Assembly (NCBI GenBank): GCA_020536535.1
Contig: JAHLWZ010000492.1
Span: 1 to 46,486, forward strand
Reading direction: 5' to 3'
Source: Pelomyxa schiedti
Taxonomy: Eukaryota; Evosea; Pelobiontida; Pelomyxidae
DNA length: 46,486 nucleotides
In this document: piece by piece, positions 13,301 through 19,801 of the stretch
Numbering within the stretch: the first letter of the stretch is position 1
Layout: every line of letters begins with the position of its first letter
Notes under the pieces: model-generated
Told to the model about the DNA's origin: nothing
The model's database searches: none
Seen by the model: the letters and a program-made list of their open reading frames with translations, nothing else
Program-made: the position numbers and the translations under genes

Positions 13301-13482
13301 GCATATTCCCAAGTTTCAAATGCCATTGCAAAATCTCTTAGCTGTGAAACCACAAGAGAAAAGAGGCGCCTTAAGTAACTTATCTCAGAGCCTTTGTGGG
13401 TGGGTATTTTTCTCATGCAGAGATTGCATAAAATGCGTTTGCACTTGTCACAGCGAGCAAAGCTCTCATCCACCTTTACCAT
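4381..13482 (-). CDS. RNF213-like AAA+ E3 ubiquitin ligase, 3' portion (active AAA units and zinc cluster), split from its 5' portion
   Basis: This is a single uninterrupted 3,033-codon frame. Two P-loop ATPase units are visible: Walker A GETGCGKT near residue 308 with Walker B VVLLDEV near 362, and Walker A GRPGSTKS near 716 with VVLVLEEV near 790. This pair matches the two active AAA units of RNF213, a dynein-like ATPase ring fused to an E3 module. Near residue 2204 lies a cysteine cluster (CPRCKAAFVDWDGC, then CKCGFCGHCLLDCG and a DAHSH motif). It looks like an RBR RING2/IBR domain and not a classic RING. A long helical C-terminus follows. The annotated Met at 13482 is created by a 13-bp duplication. 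Without that duplication the frame continues from the upstream 1,764-codon frame, so this is very probably one gene. Family members act in antimicrobial ubiquitylation and lipid-droplet biology in animals; the role here is inferred. Confidence 0.85.
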   Translation of the reverse strand: MVKVDESFARCDKCKRILCNLCMRKIPTHKGSEISYLRRLFSLVVSQLRDFAMAFETWEYAESLEEGQFIMQLAFHFSKMILNCSINLAKPAMQPFDKLAPQDDIQRCTNMEKFEQWREMPFFVVTQQGYHITSTAAFSPLHFIKNAEMACANRSPAFLEWLTVNECVLHPINRAYLQKLCFDLGQKPYSIDQENPPLKILLEVIGCFQGARPVLDVLSTLTRGKTVGTVKLCDVIDRVSTAVKYLESTGTKIDTNMSCAEFMTICSSYLIRLFGDGTQKPTYTLTVDNILRIMSVQIRLFAGIPVCIMGETGCGKTETIQFLSSISGQTFNVINVQEGISEEDFFHLMQPIIEKATGSNRQHVVLLDEVNTTSALWTAKDMLCDHICFGVRVPSNIVFIAILNPWKLRTEAQNRAIAEMDVGGLDFLRYQQNTSKGLQNQPLNLVYQVHHSPETLYSLAWDWGTSATTETPLCEVSSTLAHTLVIQGRDNITDELLMASSMVSWLINKLDNIQVLRNDFKQAGDGTQGEAFWIKFRTLLVDLLLTSQDFIRHDVYLDEISVVSLRDIRKGCELVALVFETFWCQVRAKLQEEQLVGPFPYFRFLTNAVHIALVSTYCLRLDSSKRLSYLIRVQTRWNTVRGWFPGLNPNFMPGPPPASLAASYDSCELYQSFNEFATYLAQDLDIEGGLAVNQALKENCFAVLCAVCTTSTLFIVGRPGSTKSRTLELLVKATEDRREESFLGKLNIVIQKHVIQCSPYTTAHHVHSNARRAALAQNAANKIALRGRRIVVLVLEEVGATIGSIHNPLMSLHSMIDHGINVDGKAVRLPIIGVSNYRLDASKMGRGRVVYRGNPPVNDLEITAKAILRGLGQAHTAGWITNFSFAFSQNILRNESMTWYFGMRDFYSTVSTIRILAVPIEQSLHLNQIQLAQSEEINSHITRWAVLINLRGFPDQKQEELLSEATQSSFGLLKDVIAKWEWKRESGDVILLCDCCCKMQLYYETIKWRSTHPSEDFSEETVTLRFKEHAAPVSHQAYCQYFTDLDIHNIPAPEVISYSLYEVTSRHTMIFTKANAALMLLFSMGLVQKEQSTVIFQSTGASRGATTTSELVQQMMRIKACLREGKTLILVKSRHLYESLLDALNVHYYKDRSFSNDDSDALHKTMLSMAGVTQAVFVRPSFRCIVLEDQEELKSSVLPPMINRFSKTILTYASALSPSQRKCRSIVSLKGSCQISDGKVVNLFEFLIPGFKEESLDSAVYAFSEQDEVMKRLCYCFSRKNLRRLSLNLVQGLDSPAATITISSLNHIWKLSGCNLPFKELSQLALQDRHLMIITEQLQVSVTALVQEVTQLFKSDESTMVTLEPPNMIILNQATSSEVHSALTALKRVPTDDNRSAFSIFILDTSSPQSVLLDAFMYAVSSETLTQHQHVVLIVVVSDFMESNSAKIPFSLLFDRTWAQVFADEVVPHSMAGKPWPSLLGDLDRELYLHEILTEDLITALALENDNLTTICQSIAASASEVNPLLEFLQQLLKGTSFSRSLVEIILENTKHCKIEFSKWHTLAFQKAKYSSDSLCTIYVNYLGGFVVRVLVILLHRMVQFHSLQLLDVPEMMELVSRLILSSELTPRCDIESCLNLNPLPTFQCLDVESNNGALLFPKQSRTCQGKLTTVSFPLSPFIAKHLSDLEGNTNEMEQFIQSAGLDTVNPKCLSQYFEDVLCIGAGFEQQRLGLLEKVLKMSHQNAFGSIVEFHKVIAENPEWFKFLLQFCMLDFSPELVNNFSGNTVEDLLPLASVDGIVPLNRIELLAELTKYHHSINWGIVRAMSMVASKDQRKESRNALVKLYEIFANNEAEGVNALLKGPDNFIKYFLFELFSTDDPKESLIISALQFIIHTPLNDPKEGLLCGTAFLLRRAFSMLYQQPSPTGELAACLTKFITADHRHYILAVHCAFDAIYLGNLDDGIIEKFSSKTPLNYFIRMVLVTSLLIDLHNCEEPAASHPVIMKLLQNDVADTREAALFVLRCGSAAGTVEIAKAISRIRAGKYPQSISQCPVVDELAKCLQMASPLACKDDFTDAVSLLCEYSVQQSKQTLDRFKALSFIGKASCVGAFCLDVAPQHIDNFSSAVFPILQGDFSAEARTLFKSLSGSLIRQKDVQVRILTLCLVSSILGGHKIMKFFQDMAETIRQSDAILNKYRPTIEDLMNPRCPRCKAAFVDWDGCFAFTCSNKNCKCGFCGHCLLDCGKDAHSHLRQKHGGYFGDRELFRREFGVIATTEIRRYIQTIPREERGLVEAALPNILKGNIFNVRADQIVSTLKVDGSGEDSPPIVEAFIEILSCAGHLWNRLTVANSGADSLESIFAQISDQIKILHNSLFHASSKDCTFLWLHAMIWKVENIALSGEVTRALVKDNILQLCRQYKNPLTLLSEFDKQTKRTSSDALLQLKLTEGDLLSKPFNESCQRSLLMLARSRFSFKHQFWSHLKENYVTYPLLNLLGEKKSSLESASVSAVYGIIKFLHKLQQCCKEKAVTRAFAEEEGSFFGFIQNYGEPLKSSVVQFQTNFLTVFNHVSNWQCQTTIQTTFAHMKREIPVNTKLACFLPQSKGLGILSMALWSGTGGDKPGSWVGVPHIQNNIYDLIHGSDAPKVCGNPYLLLERDLISVDCDFILDIVKSLFLVPGYQSHLSSDLVVAESLCKFGSLRFAFYLSIASELPEYNYGMEGLLTLYTQLQESLEREHRYFSALTPSIFGQVKSLIQREPHISESIFSFCGAVLLQVSDRLVPNTKGVVSIAMDMPLTNEQKLGQQVMAEMPSVATAFHLEHLPAMMGLCWNHKVHPSADQKIASEADIAEIEETLKYIVDTPLYHVQISAILTSLRVTGVCNFLNEITDAFAKTPLSFFLTVLTNAPAPAEDRNIERIRFYDDDTIMGRAPFALPVKYYGHILRQAEAILGPHETTGTAVSESCIVPFSAMRQFLRDPHTTVHAPELISMPLGKNAAIPHRQPPGQVVGPPAVVVPAHTATISVTSSLLLDDLEL

Positions 13483-16400
13483 CCACCTTTACCACAGCTT
13501 TGCATTGACTGCATGAATTTTGGCATGCCCTGGAACAGGCAAAATAGCTTTGCATCAAACAAGAGCAACTGCAAAAGTTTTGGCAAGCTACAGATGTAAC
13601 TATGTCAAATAAGTCAGATTCCCCAGCAATTGAGAGCATCTGGATGTTGCGTCGGGGAAGAAGTACTCTTTTTCCTTCTTTCATAGCATGGTAAGTAGCA
13701 ATCAACATTTGTGTTCCTAGTTCTTGTGCATGTGGGTAAGATTTCCATGTATAAAATATATTTGAGTCTATAGTCTGCCTAGGAGTCATGATATTCGTTG
13801 AAATCCCTGAGCACAATGGAAGTTCCTGAAAATACTTGCATATGGGTATTCTGTCTCTTTCATCCACTTCTCCAGTATTACAAAGCTCCAATGCAATAAC
13901 ATCCTTAAGATGCCGAGGAAATGTAAAACCTGATGGATCACGCCAACAGGAAAGCAGCAAGTACTGGCAAAGGAAAAGGTTGACCTCTTTGGCATTGGCA
14001 TTATGACCAATGTTAAAGTGCACTATAATTCCTTGGGGTGATGTAATGGATCTAGCTTGCAATAGGCGCTTCAGCATTGTGTTGATGGGTGTTGTGTCAA
14101 TGGATAACTGAACATGCATAACAGGATTTCCAGATGGATCAAGCTTGTCACAGACATGTTGTTTTATGATGGAGTAAGTCTTGCCTTCTCCACAGTGCCT
14201 GGAGTGAACAACATAGATATTATGATACATTCTGGCAATTGGTTTTAGAAGACTAACGATTTCATCACATTGTACTTGGCTCAACTCGGTCTCCTCCTTT
14301 CTTAGTAGATTGCAAATGTAATTTTTTTTGTCAGTTTTACAGATAAAGAGAAGTTTTGGATGAGGTCCGTGTATTTGCTCTTCCAATGTATGCAAGTGAT
14401 TCATACAGCTTGTTTGGGCAGAGTACTTCAGGTTATCAAAGTTAGCTAGCCAAAAAGTAACTTTGGCAGCCTTAAATTCACTTATGCGGGTGAATAGGGC
14501 CCACCTATCTAAGAAATCAGTCGCATCTGTCTCGGTGGTGTGGTTGTCGCAGAACAGAACTTCAATTGCACTTGGGATTCTCTTGTTAAGAGCCACGTGT
14601 GCGGAGCAGACCACTTCTTCAAGAGACTGAGTCCCAGCCACCTTGATAAGCCTGTAAGGCAGTGGACTAGAAGACACAGATAAAAGATGATTAGTGGCAA
14701 GAGCCGCAACCCCAGGGCTGGGATTCACCAGTGTTGATATGTCGAAAAATTCAACCAAGGAGTCACATAGAATGTCAAACAGGGTCGTGGCCTTGTTCAC
14801 ACTTTTAGCCTTTTGAAGGTGTGCATCCAACTTGGCAGTCATCGTTTCGGCGTTGCACCCAATCGACAAGAAGGTCGAAAATAGTGCATCTTTGTCCTGG
14901 ATCCTCAGAGCACTAAGGCACGATACAAGCTGCGATCGCGACAGAAACGAGAGTATAGGCCTTTGGTTTTGGCAATCGCCAAAGGCCGTCATCCATCTTT
15001 GGAGGCTCTCTTCGCTTGATGTCACCAACTTGTCCAGCTCAGCCACTCGGAGGGAACACTCGAACGATATGGTTTTGTTTTGGTAGTCTGGGTGACCAGA
15101 CTCACACAACTTAGTGATGACTTCGCAGAGTTGGTAGCTCTTATCGAATAGCCGATTGAATCTTGTAACATATCGCTCTCGGTCCTGTACTCGCGCGATA
15201 TTATCTGGCAGTGGCAAGTCAATATCGACCTCGTTCTGAGTGGCAATCACGCCACTCGTCAAAAGCAGTTGGGAAGGCAGGGCCTCTAATTCTTCTGGAG
15301 CTATTTGGGTTTCTTTGGTACGGCCAGGCTCCATGAATGTGGCAGTCACGGACACTGTCGCGTCTTTCACTTCAATGCTGAACTTGCCATGGACTAAAAG
15401 GTTTTTAACAACTGTTATGGTTTGTTTTTCTTCCGTGTCACTGAGCAAAGCCTCTCTAATCGCTGGAATCCCTCCTTTCTTCAAGTACTTATGAAGAATT
15501 CTCAGGGCAATGGCTGCACCACTGCATGAAATGAAAAATTGGAGTAATTCAACCTGTGCAATGCGAGTGTGTTGCCTGATTTTATGGTATACAGGGTTAG
15601 ACATGATCGAGTTACGCTCACATATAATCCGAAGTGCATGCAAAATTTCATGTGTCTCTTCTCTAATGTCTTCCCCTTGACGGTGATCGATTCTGGAATT
15701 AAGGGCAGCAGGTTCGGAGAATGTACATAGAACATCTGTATGTAGCCGTTCTTGAAACATGACACACCAAAACAAGAAGGGAAAGCCTCTAATAACACAT
15801 TTCATCAAAGGGAGATCATCGATGAAGTTGGAATACACTGCTGCCAATGTGCCAAATGGAAGAAGAGAATTTTTCCAATCGAGTGAGCAAAAGGCATTAA
15901 CAGTCTCTGGGATAGTTAGTCCGACCTCAGTCAATAAGGCTTTCAAAGCAAACACATCCTTTTCGATTGACATTCCCTCCATGCAGGCTACTAGCTTAAT
16001 AATGATCTGAGTGTTTTCGATGCTGCTTCCTGGTGACACCTCGACAAGGATTTGCGCTTCATTCTGAACAAAATGGGTCACTTCGTTCATAAGGAACTGG
16101 TTGCATTTCTCCATTTCCTGTCGTAACGCCGCTTCCGATGTCGTTGGTTCCTTGTTAATCATGCCAAAGACATTCCGAAGTCTTGTAAACACTTTCTCAA
16201 ATACCTTTGAGACTGTGTTCACACTTGTTTGGCCTTTCTTGAAGTCTTCAATCATCCCCATCCAGTTGTTGAATTGGAACTCAAAGAATTCCACCCACCT
16301 GCTGGTGAGTTCTCCCTCATACCTTTTGGTTGGGACTTCCGTTTCATTCCAAGTAATGGCAAACAGGATTGATTTTTGGAGCTTTGACAAGGTACTCGAG

Positions 16401-18760
16401 ACGGCTCTGATCTGTTGGTGGCAATTCGGAGGCACCCACAGGTTTACTGTCTGCCTTTCTGTCATGTTCGTAAATTCGGCCAGCTTTTCCTGAGAGTACT
16501 CTTTGGCCTCCTTCTCAAACTGCTCACATTGTTGCATCAGTTTTAAAGAGTTGAGGAACGCTTCCCACTGGTCTTTGATATCCATGTGGTGCCGCTTCAA
16601 CCTGGTGAAACTTGCTGGATCAAAATTCGTTTCAATGATTTGAAGACGTGTCAACAAGGCTTCATCATCTAAAGACGGAATTGCCACCGACTTAATGGTG
16701 TGCATTTCAATATGGCTTACAAGTTCTTTTGCATCGGTTGAAAGAAGATCCATGCGTCCTGGCTCGGCGCCATAGGCAAAGGCTTGGTCGAAGAGCTCGC
16801 TCACTTCTTGAGATGACAGGTAATGGTAAAGATCGCAGTTCGTCGTGTCGCCCCCTTTTCGCACGATTTCGAGAATGTGACCTTGTTTCTGAAGTGACAC
16901 TTTACATTGCGTGATTGCAATGGAGGTGAGTCTGTCCCAAACCTTTTCGTAAAGCTGCATCCACAGTGGAGCGGGAACATCTGGTTTGTGAATCTCCCCC
17001 AAGAAATTGATCAAAGTTACCAAGAAATCTTTTGGGGTTGAGTCAACGATCCCAAAGAGGTCATCTTGCTCTAATTGATGCAGCAAGGACCCTGGGGATA
17101 CGCACTCCAAAAAGAACTTGATACGTGGTAAAACCGACGAGTCAATCTCCTTGGGAAGCATTTTGTGGAATTCCCTTACAAAGGTTTCATTTTGTTTCAC
17201 TAAATCAAGAACTCCAAGCAACGCAAGGATGCAGTGCTCCTTTGAATTGGATTCTGTGCTGATCCTCGAGCTCAGTTGCGTGGAAAGGTGTCTTATCCAC
17301 ACAAGCTTCGACGGTTTCTCTGGAGCCATCAGCAATGCTTTCAAAATTTCTGCAACGCTTGGATTGAGTGCACCCTGATTATCCAAAGCCTTGAGGACCT
17401 TGAACGGAATTGCAGAGATAACCACTACGGGAAGCACCTCAATGCAGAGTTTCCACTCTGAAAATGTTTCTTTTTCATTCAGCCTTGTCACCAACTGAGT
17501 ATAAAGCTGAAGTTTGCTGCCGGAAAACAAAGTTTGGCTCACCTGTTCCAACTTCCCCACTTGCTGTCCCATTTTGCACGTGAAACAAAAATCGACAATC
17601 GAAAGGGGACTGATTTCTTGCCAGCAAAATCCCTCAAGTACTGCAGTTTCGTAATCTGAAAACGTTCCAGCTTCTATATCTAATGACCTGCCTTGAATTT
17701 CACTGTGAAAGTATCTGAGATATTCCGTTGTTTTCCTACTCATAACAGCATCAGAGCAGGATGCAACCGCAAGTGCTGCAACGAGATAGAATAGTCCTTT
17801 GCCGATTCGCCCAGCACCAGAGAGGTCTTCATCTTGTGCCATCTTCAGGAACTGTGGGAAATCCTTGAACCCATCCAATGAGTCTTTAATGGAGTCTGGG
17901 GGAACAAATCTGTTGTTGACGGTCAGCTCGTTCTTCAGGGAGACTGAGCACGTGATGACTGCTTTGAGGAGCACTTCATCCTTGGGAATGTCAGGAAGAG
18001 CACCCAGCATCTCCAAGAACTTGTAGAAGTCCAAGATTAAATTTGAGCAAGCTTGAGCTCGTATTCTGGAAAAAATGACACCCAGTTCCTGGCAATACTG
18101 CAGGGGATCACACTTTTGTGCCAAGAACAGAGCACAATCCTGGAATGCATTGATGGTCGCCCCTTCTGTTGAATTTCGTGTCACTACATGGTCAAACTTT
18201 TCGTTGATGGAATCGACATAGAGCATGTCACCTTGAAGTGTCGGTGCCTGTATGACCCTCAAATTTGTCGCCACGCCAGCGTCTGCCCAGACTGACCTGT
18301 TCTCAGAGCTTTCCCCAACCATCACTTGAAAATCCACCCTCCTTCCAGCAGGAACTCGTGCTTCAACCCATAAACAGTGGTTTGAGAATGAACTCTGAGG
18401 GGGTGAAACCACCAGCTGGCTGTAAAACTTCAAAAACGGAGTTTTCCCTCCCAGGTCGCAAACGAAATACAAAAAGATTCGCACCGTGGCCTCTTCGACG
18501 GACCCTGGCCCTGGGGTTTCTCCTTGCGGATCGAGGCTCGCCGGGATCTTTTCTGGCTCTGAGACATTTTCGCCAGGGACTTGTCTGACTGGGGTGGACC
18601 GCGGTTGGTCGCGGAATTGGGCTCCGCTTCCGGACAGAGGTCCTGGCGGTACGCCACCTCTTCCCCTTCCTCGCATTTGGTTGTTTGGATTGTTTTTGCC
18701 AGGTATTTTTTTTCGTATCCGTTTTTTCCCAGATAAGGGACTAAGTTTGTTTTCCTTCAC
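13466..18760 (-). CDS. RNF213-like AAA+ E3 ubiquitin ligase, 5' portion (N-arm, CBM20-like domain, first AAA segments)
   Basis: A 1,764-codon frame starts at the ATG at 18760 and ends at a TGA at 13468-13466. The N-terminus is basic and Gly/Pro-rich. Residues about 87-168 resemble a CBM20 carbohydrate-binding fold (VPAGRRVDFQVMV, then SVWADAGVATNLRVI), a domain also present in vertebrate RNF213. A long helical stalk follows, then a degenerate AAA segment with CGEGKT near residue 1525. The last 45 residues are a cysteine cluster (CSCSCLMQSYFACSRACQNS) that continues in the other frame as CDKCKRILCNLC, giving 12 Cys in about 53 residues. The stop codon and the downstream Met overlap and both come from the tandem duplication. 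If the split is real, this half would lack both active ATPase units and the E3 module. Confidence 0.8.
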   Translation of the reverse strand: MKENKLSPLSGKKRIRKKIPGKNNPNNQMRGRGRGGVPPGPLSGSGAQFRDQPRSTPVRQVPGENVSEPEKIPASLDPQGETPGPGSVEEATVRIFLYFVCDLGGKTPFLKFYSQLVVSPPQSSFSNHCLWVEARVPAGRRVDFQVMVGESSENRSVWADAGVATNLRVIQAPTLQGDMLYVDSINEKFDHVVTRNSTEGATINAFQDCALFLAQKCDPLQYCQELGVIFSRIRAQACSNLILDFYKFLEMLGALPDIPKDEVLLKAVITCSVSLKNELTVNNRFVPPDSIKDSLDGFKDFPQFLKMAQDEDLSGAGRIGKGLFYLVAALAVASCSDAVMSRKTTEYLRYFHSEIQGRSLDIEAGTFSDYETAVLEGFCWQEISPLSIVDFCFTCKMGQQVGKLEQVSQTLFSGSKLQLYTQLVTRLNEKETFSEWKLCIEVLPVVVISAIPFKVLKALDNQGALNPSVAEILKALLMAPEKPSKLVWIRHLSTQLSSRISTESNSKEHCILALLGVLDLVKQNETFVREFHKMLPKEIDSSVLPRIKFFLECVSPGSLLHQLEQDDLFGIVDSTPKDFLVTLINFLGEIHKPDVPAPLWMQLYEKVWDRLTSIAITQCKVSLQKQGHILEIVRKGGDTTNCDLYHYLSSQEVSELFDQAFAYGAEPGRMDLLSTDAKELVSHIEMHTIKSVAIPSLDDEALLTRLQIIETNFDPASFTRLKRHHMDIKDQWEAFLNSLKLMQQCEQFEKEAKEYSQEKLAEFTNMTERQTVNLWVPPNCHQQIRAVSSTLSKLQKSILFAITWNETEVPTKRYEGELTSRWVEFFEFQFNNWMGMIEDFKKGQTSVNTVSKVFEKVFTRLRNVFGMINKEPTTSEAALRQEMEKCNQFLMNEVTHFVQNEAQILVEVSPGSSIENTQIIIKLVACMEGMSIEKDVFALKALLTEVGLTIPETVNAFCSLDWKNSLLPFGTLAAVYSNFIDDLPLMKCVIRGFPFLFWCVMFQERLHTDVLCTFSEPAALNSRIDHRQGEDIREETHEILHALRIICERNSIMSNPVYHKIRQHTRIAQVELLQFFISCSGAAIALRILHKYLKKGGIPAIREALLSDTEEKQTITVVKNLLVHGKFSIEVKDATVSVTATFMEPGRTKETQIAPEELEALPSQLLLTSGVIATQNEVDIDLPLPDNIARVQDRERYVTRFNRLFDKSYQLCEVITKLCESGHPDYQNKTISFECSLRVAELDKLVTSSEESLQRWMTAFGDCQNQRPILSFLSRSQLVSCLSALRIQDKDALFSTFLSIGCNAETMTAKLDAHLQKAKSVNKATTLFDILCDSLVEFFDISTLVNPSPGVAALATNHLLSVSSSPLPYRLIKVAGTQSLEEVVCSAHVALNKRIPSAIEVLFCDNHTTETDATDFLDRWALFTRISEFKAAKVTFWLANFDNLKYSAQTSCMNHLHTLEEQIHGPHPKLLFICKTDKKNYICNLLRKEETELSQVQCDEIVSLLKPIARMYHNIYVVHSRHCGEGKTYSIIKQHVCDKLDPSGNPVMHVQLSIDTTPINTMLKRLLQARSITSPQGIIVHFNIGHNANAKEVNLFLCQYLLLSCWRDPSGFTFPRHLKDVIALELCNTGEVDERDRIPICKYFQELPLCSGISTNIMTPRQTIDSNIFYTWKSYPHAQELGTQMLIATYHAMKEGKRVLLPRRNIQMLSIAGESDLFDIVTSVACQNFCSCSCLMQSYFACSRACQNSCSQCKAVVKVDGKGG
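13467..13494. repeat. Perfect 13-bp tandem duplication that breaks the RNF213-like frame
   Basis: The unit ATCCACCTTTACC occurs at 13468-13480 and again at 13481-13493, with periodicity extending over 28 bases. On the coding strand the second copy shifts the frame by +1 (13 = 12+1). It creates the TGA that ends the upstream frame and the ATG that opens the downstream one. Removing one copy in thought restores an unbroken frame through a cysteine-rich zinc-like cluster. Confidence 0.95.
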
Positions 18761-18964
18761 TTAGTTGCACTTCTGACATAGCTGGGACTTCTTCTCACCG
18801 AAATCTGATTATCCAAAGAAAAAGGAAACTCTTGCCCGGAGCCTCACTGGTGAGGATCTGCTGGTTGTGTAAGACGAACCCTTTTGCTGTCAGAGTGATG
18901 GTTCAAGTTACTGTATCTCTTATATTTTCCAAGAACAGTGATGTGTGGTAACTTAACGGTAGTA

Positions 18965-19222
18965 GTGTGTAAGAGTGGTGGTCTGGGAGAGGGACGTTGT
19001 GGGCTGAACAGTGTTGTTGTTCTCATGTGTTGTGTTTGTTTCTCTAACAACTTTGTCTTAACTATTTACACAATACAGAGGGGGTTTATAAGGTGGGTCG
19101 GTTGGTTGGGGTCTGTTAGCTTGAACTCGCTGGTTCCCGTGAATGGCCATAATTAGTTGGCCAACTTGGCGCCCAATCATCACACCAAGATTCCCTTAAT
19201 CCTTCGCCCATCACTCCTCACA
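18965..19222 (+). repeat. Dispersed repeat, copy 2
   Basis: Direct-orientation partner of 3485-3741. It lies about 200-460 bases upstream of the RNF213-like start codon. The sequence TTGGCGCCCAATCA near its right end resembles the first bases of a retrotransposon primer-binding site, but the match is too short to rely on. Confidence 0.75.
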
Positions 19223-19368
19223 AGTGGGACTTCAATTGAAAGGTGACTTCAAGCAGGCACTGTGAGAGAACACCACAGCAAATGAGTAGTGCAAAGCTTT
19301 GATTGGCAGTGTTTGACAATGTTGGCTCACTGAGGCTCCTTAAAAAATCAGAAGAAGAACCAGTATCC

Positions 19369-19749
19369 CAGTGTTGGCCGGGAAACACTTTTTTTTGCTT
19401 CCCGGGTCGTCCCGGGAAGAGAGGGCGTCTTCCGGGTCCCGGGCCAGTACATTTCCTTTTTCAGAGAAAACCCTGTGGTGAATCCGTCTGTTCCCTTTTT
19501 GGGATGTGGTGCCACGAGCGCTGAGCTTGTGGGGCTATAAACAGGCCACAATTGTATTAGGTTTTCTTTTCAGCTGGTTCCTCAACTCTGTCCTTTGCCT
19601 CGCCGTCGTTGTTCCTCAGGACTTTGAAGTAAATAAGAGATTTCTCTAGCAGATCGGGAAGAGCCGGGAAGACCCACTCATTTCCCGGGAGCGGGACCCG
19701 CCCAAATTCTCTTCCCGTGTCCCGTTTTCCCGGGTTCCCGCCAACACTG
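19369..19749. mobile_element. Short non-autonomous terminal-inverted-repeat transposon (hAT-like MITE), 381 bp
   Basis: The ends are CAGTGTTGGCCGGGAA and, on the other strand, CAGTGTTGGCGGGAA, identical except for one base indel. The element is flanked on both sides by CCAGTATCC (19360-19368 and 19750-19758), a 9-bp direct repeat. The interior is GC-rich with several CCCGGG palindromes and no transposase frame. The CAG... ends fit the hAT superfamily, whose target duplications are 8 bp. A 9-bp duplication could be 8 bp plus a chance match, or could point to a Mutator-like element. It sits 52 bases before the SRA gene start codon. Confidence 0.85.
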
Positions 19750-19801
19750 CCAGTATCCAGTTAAGGAAGTTTTCAATCACAACAATTGTAGGTTGATTAA
19801 A

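Larger units (their letters stand above)
18761..19801. other. Divergent promoter region between the RNF213-like and SRA genes, occupied by two repeats
   Basis: No supported exon is present. It holds the second dispersed repeat (18965-19222) and a short inverted-repeat transposon (19369-19749). Both lie upstream of the two divergent start codons at 18760 and 19802. Confidence 0.6.

Noticed and set aside
13480..13482. ATG at 13482 as the true start of an independent 3,033-aa protein
   Set aside because: It lies inside the 13-bp duplication; removing one copy fuses the two frames in the middle of a cysteine cluster, and RNF213 relatives are single proteins.
18965..19222. Solo LTR with tRNA primer-binding site (TTGGCGCCCAATCA)
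   Set aside because: Only the first few bases resemble a primer-binding site, copy 1 has TTTGTGCCC there, and no TG...CA ends or target duplication could be placed.
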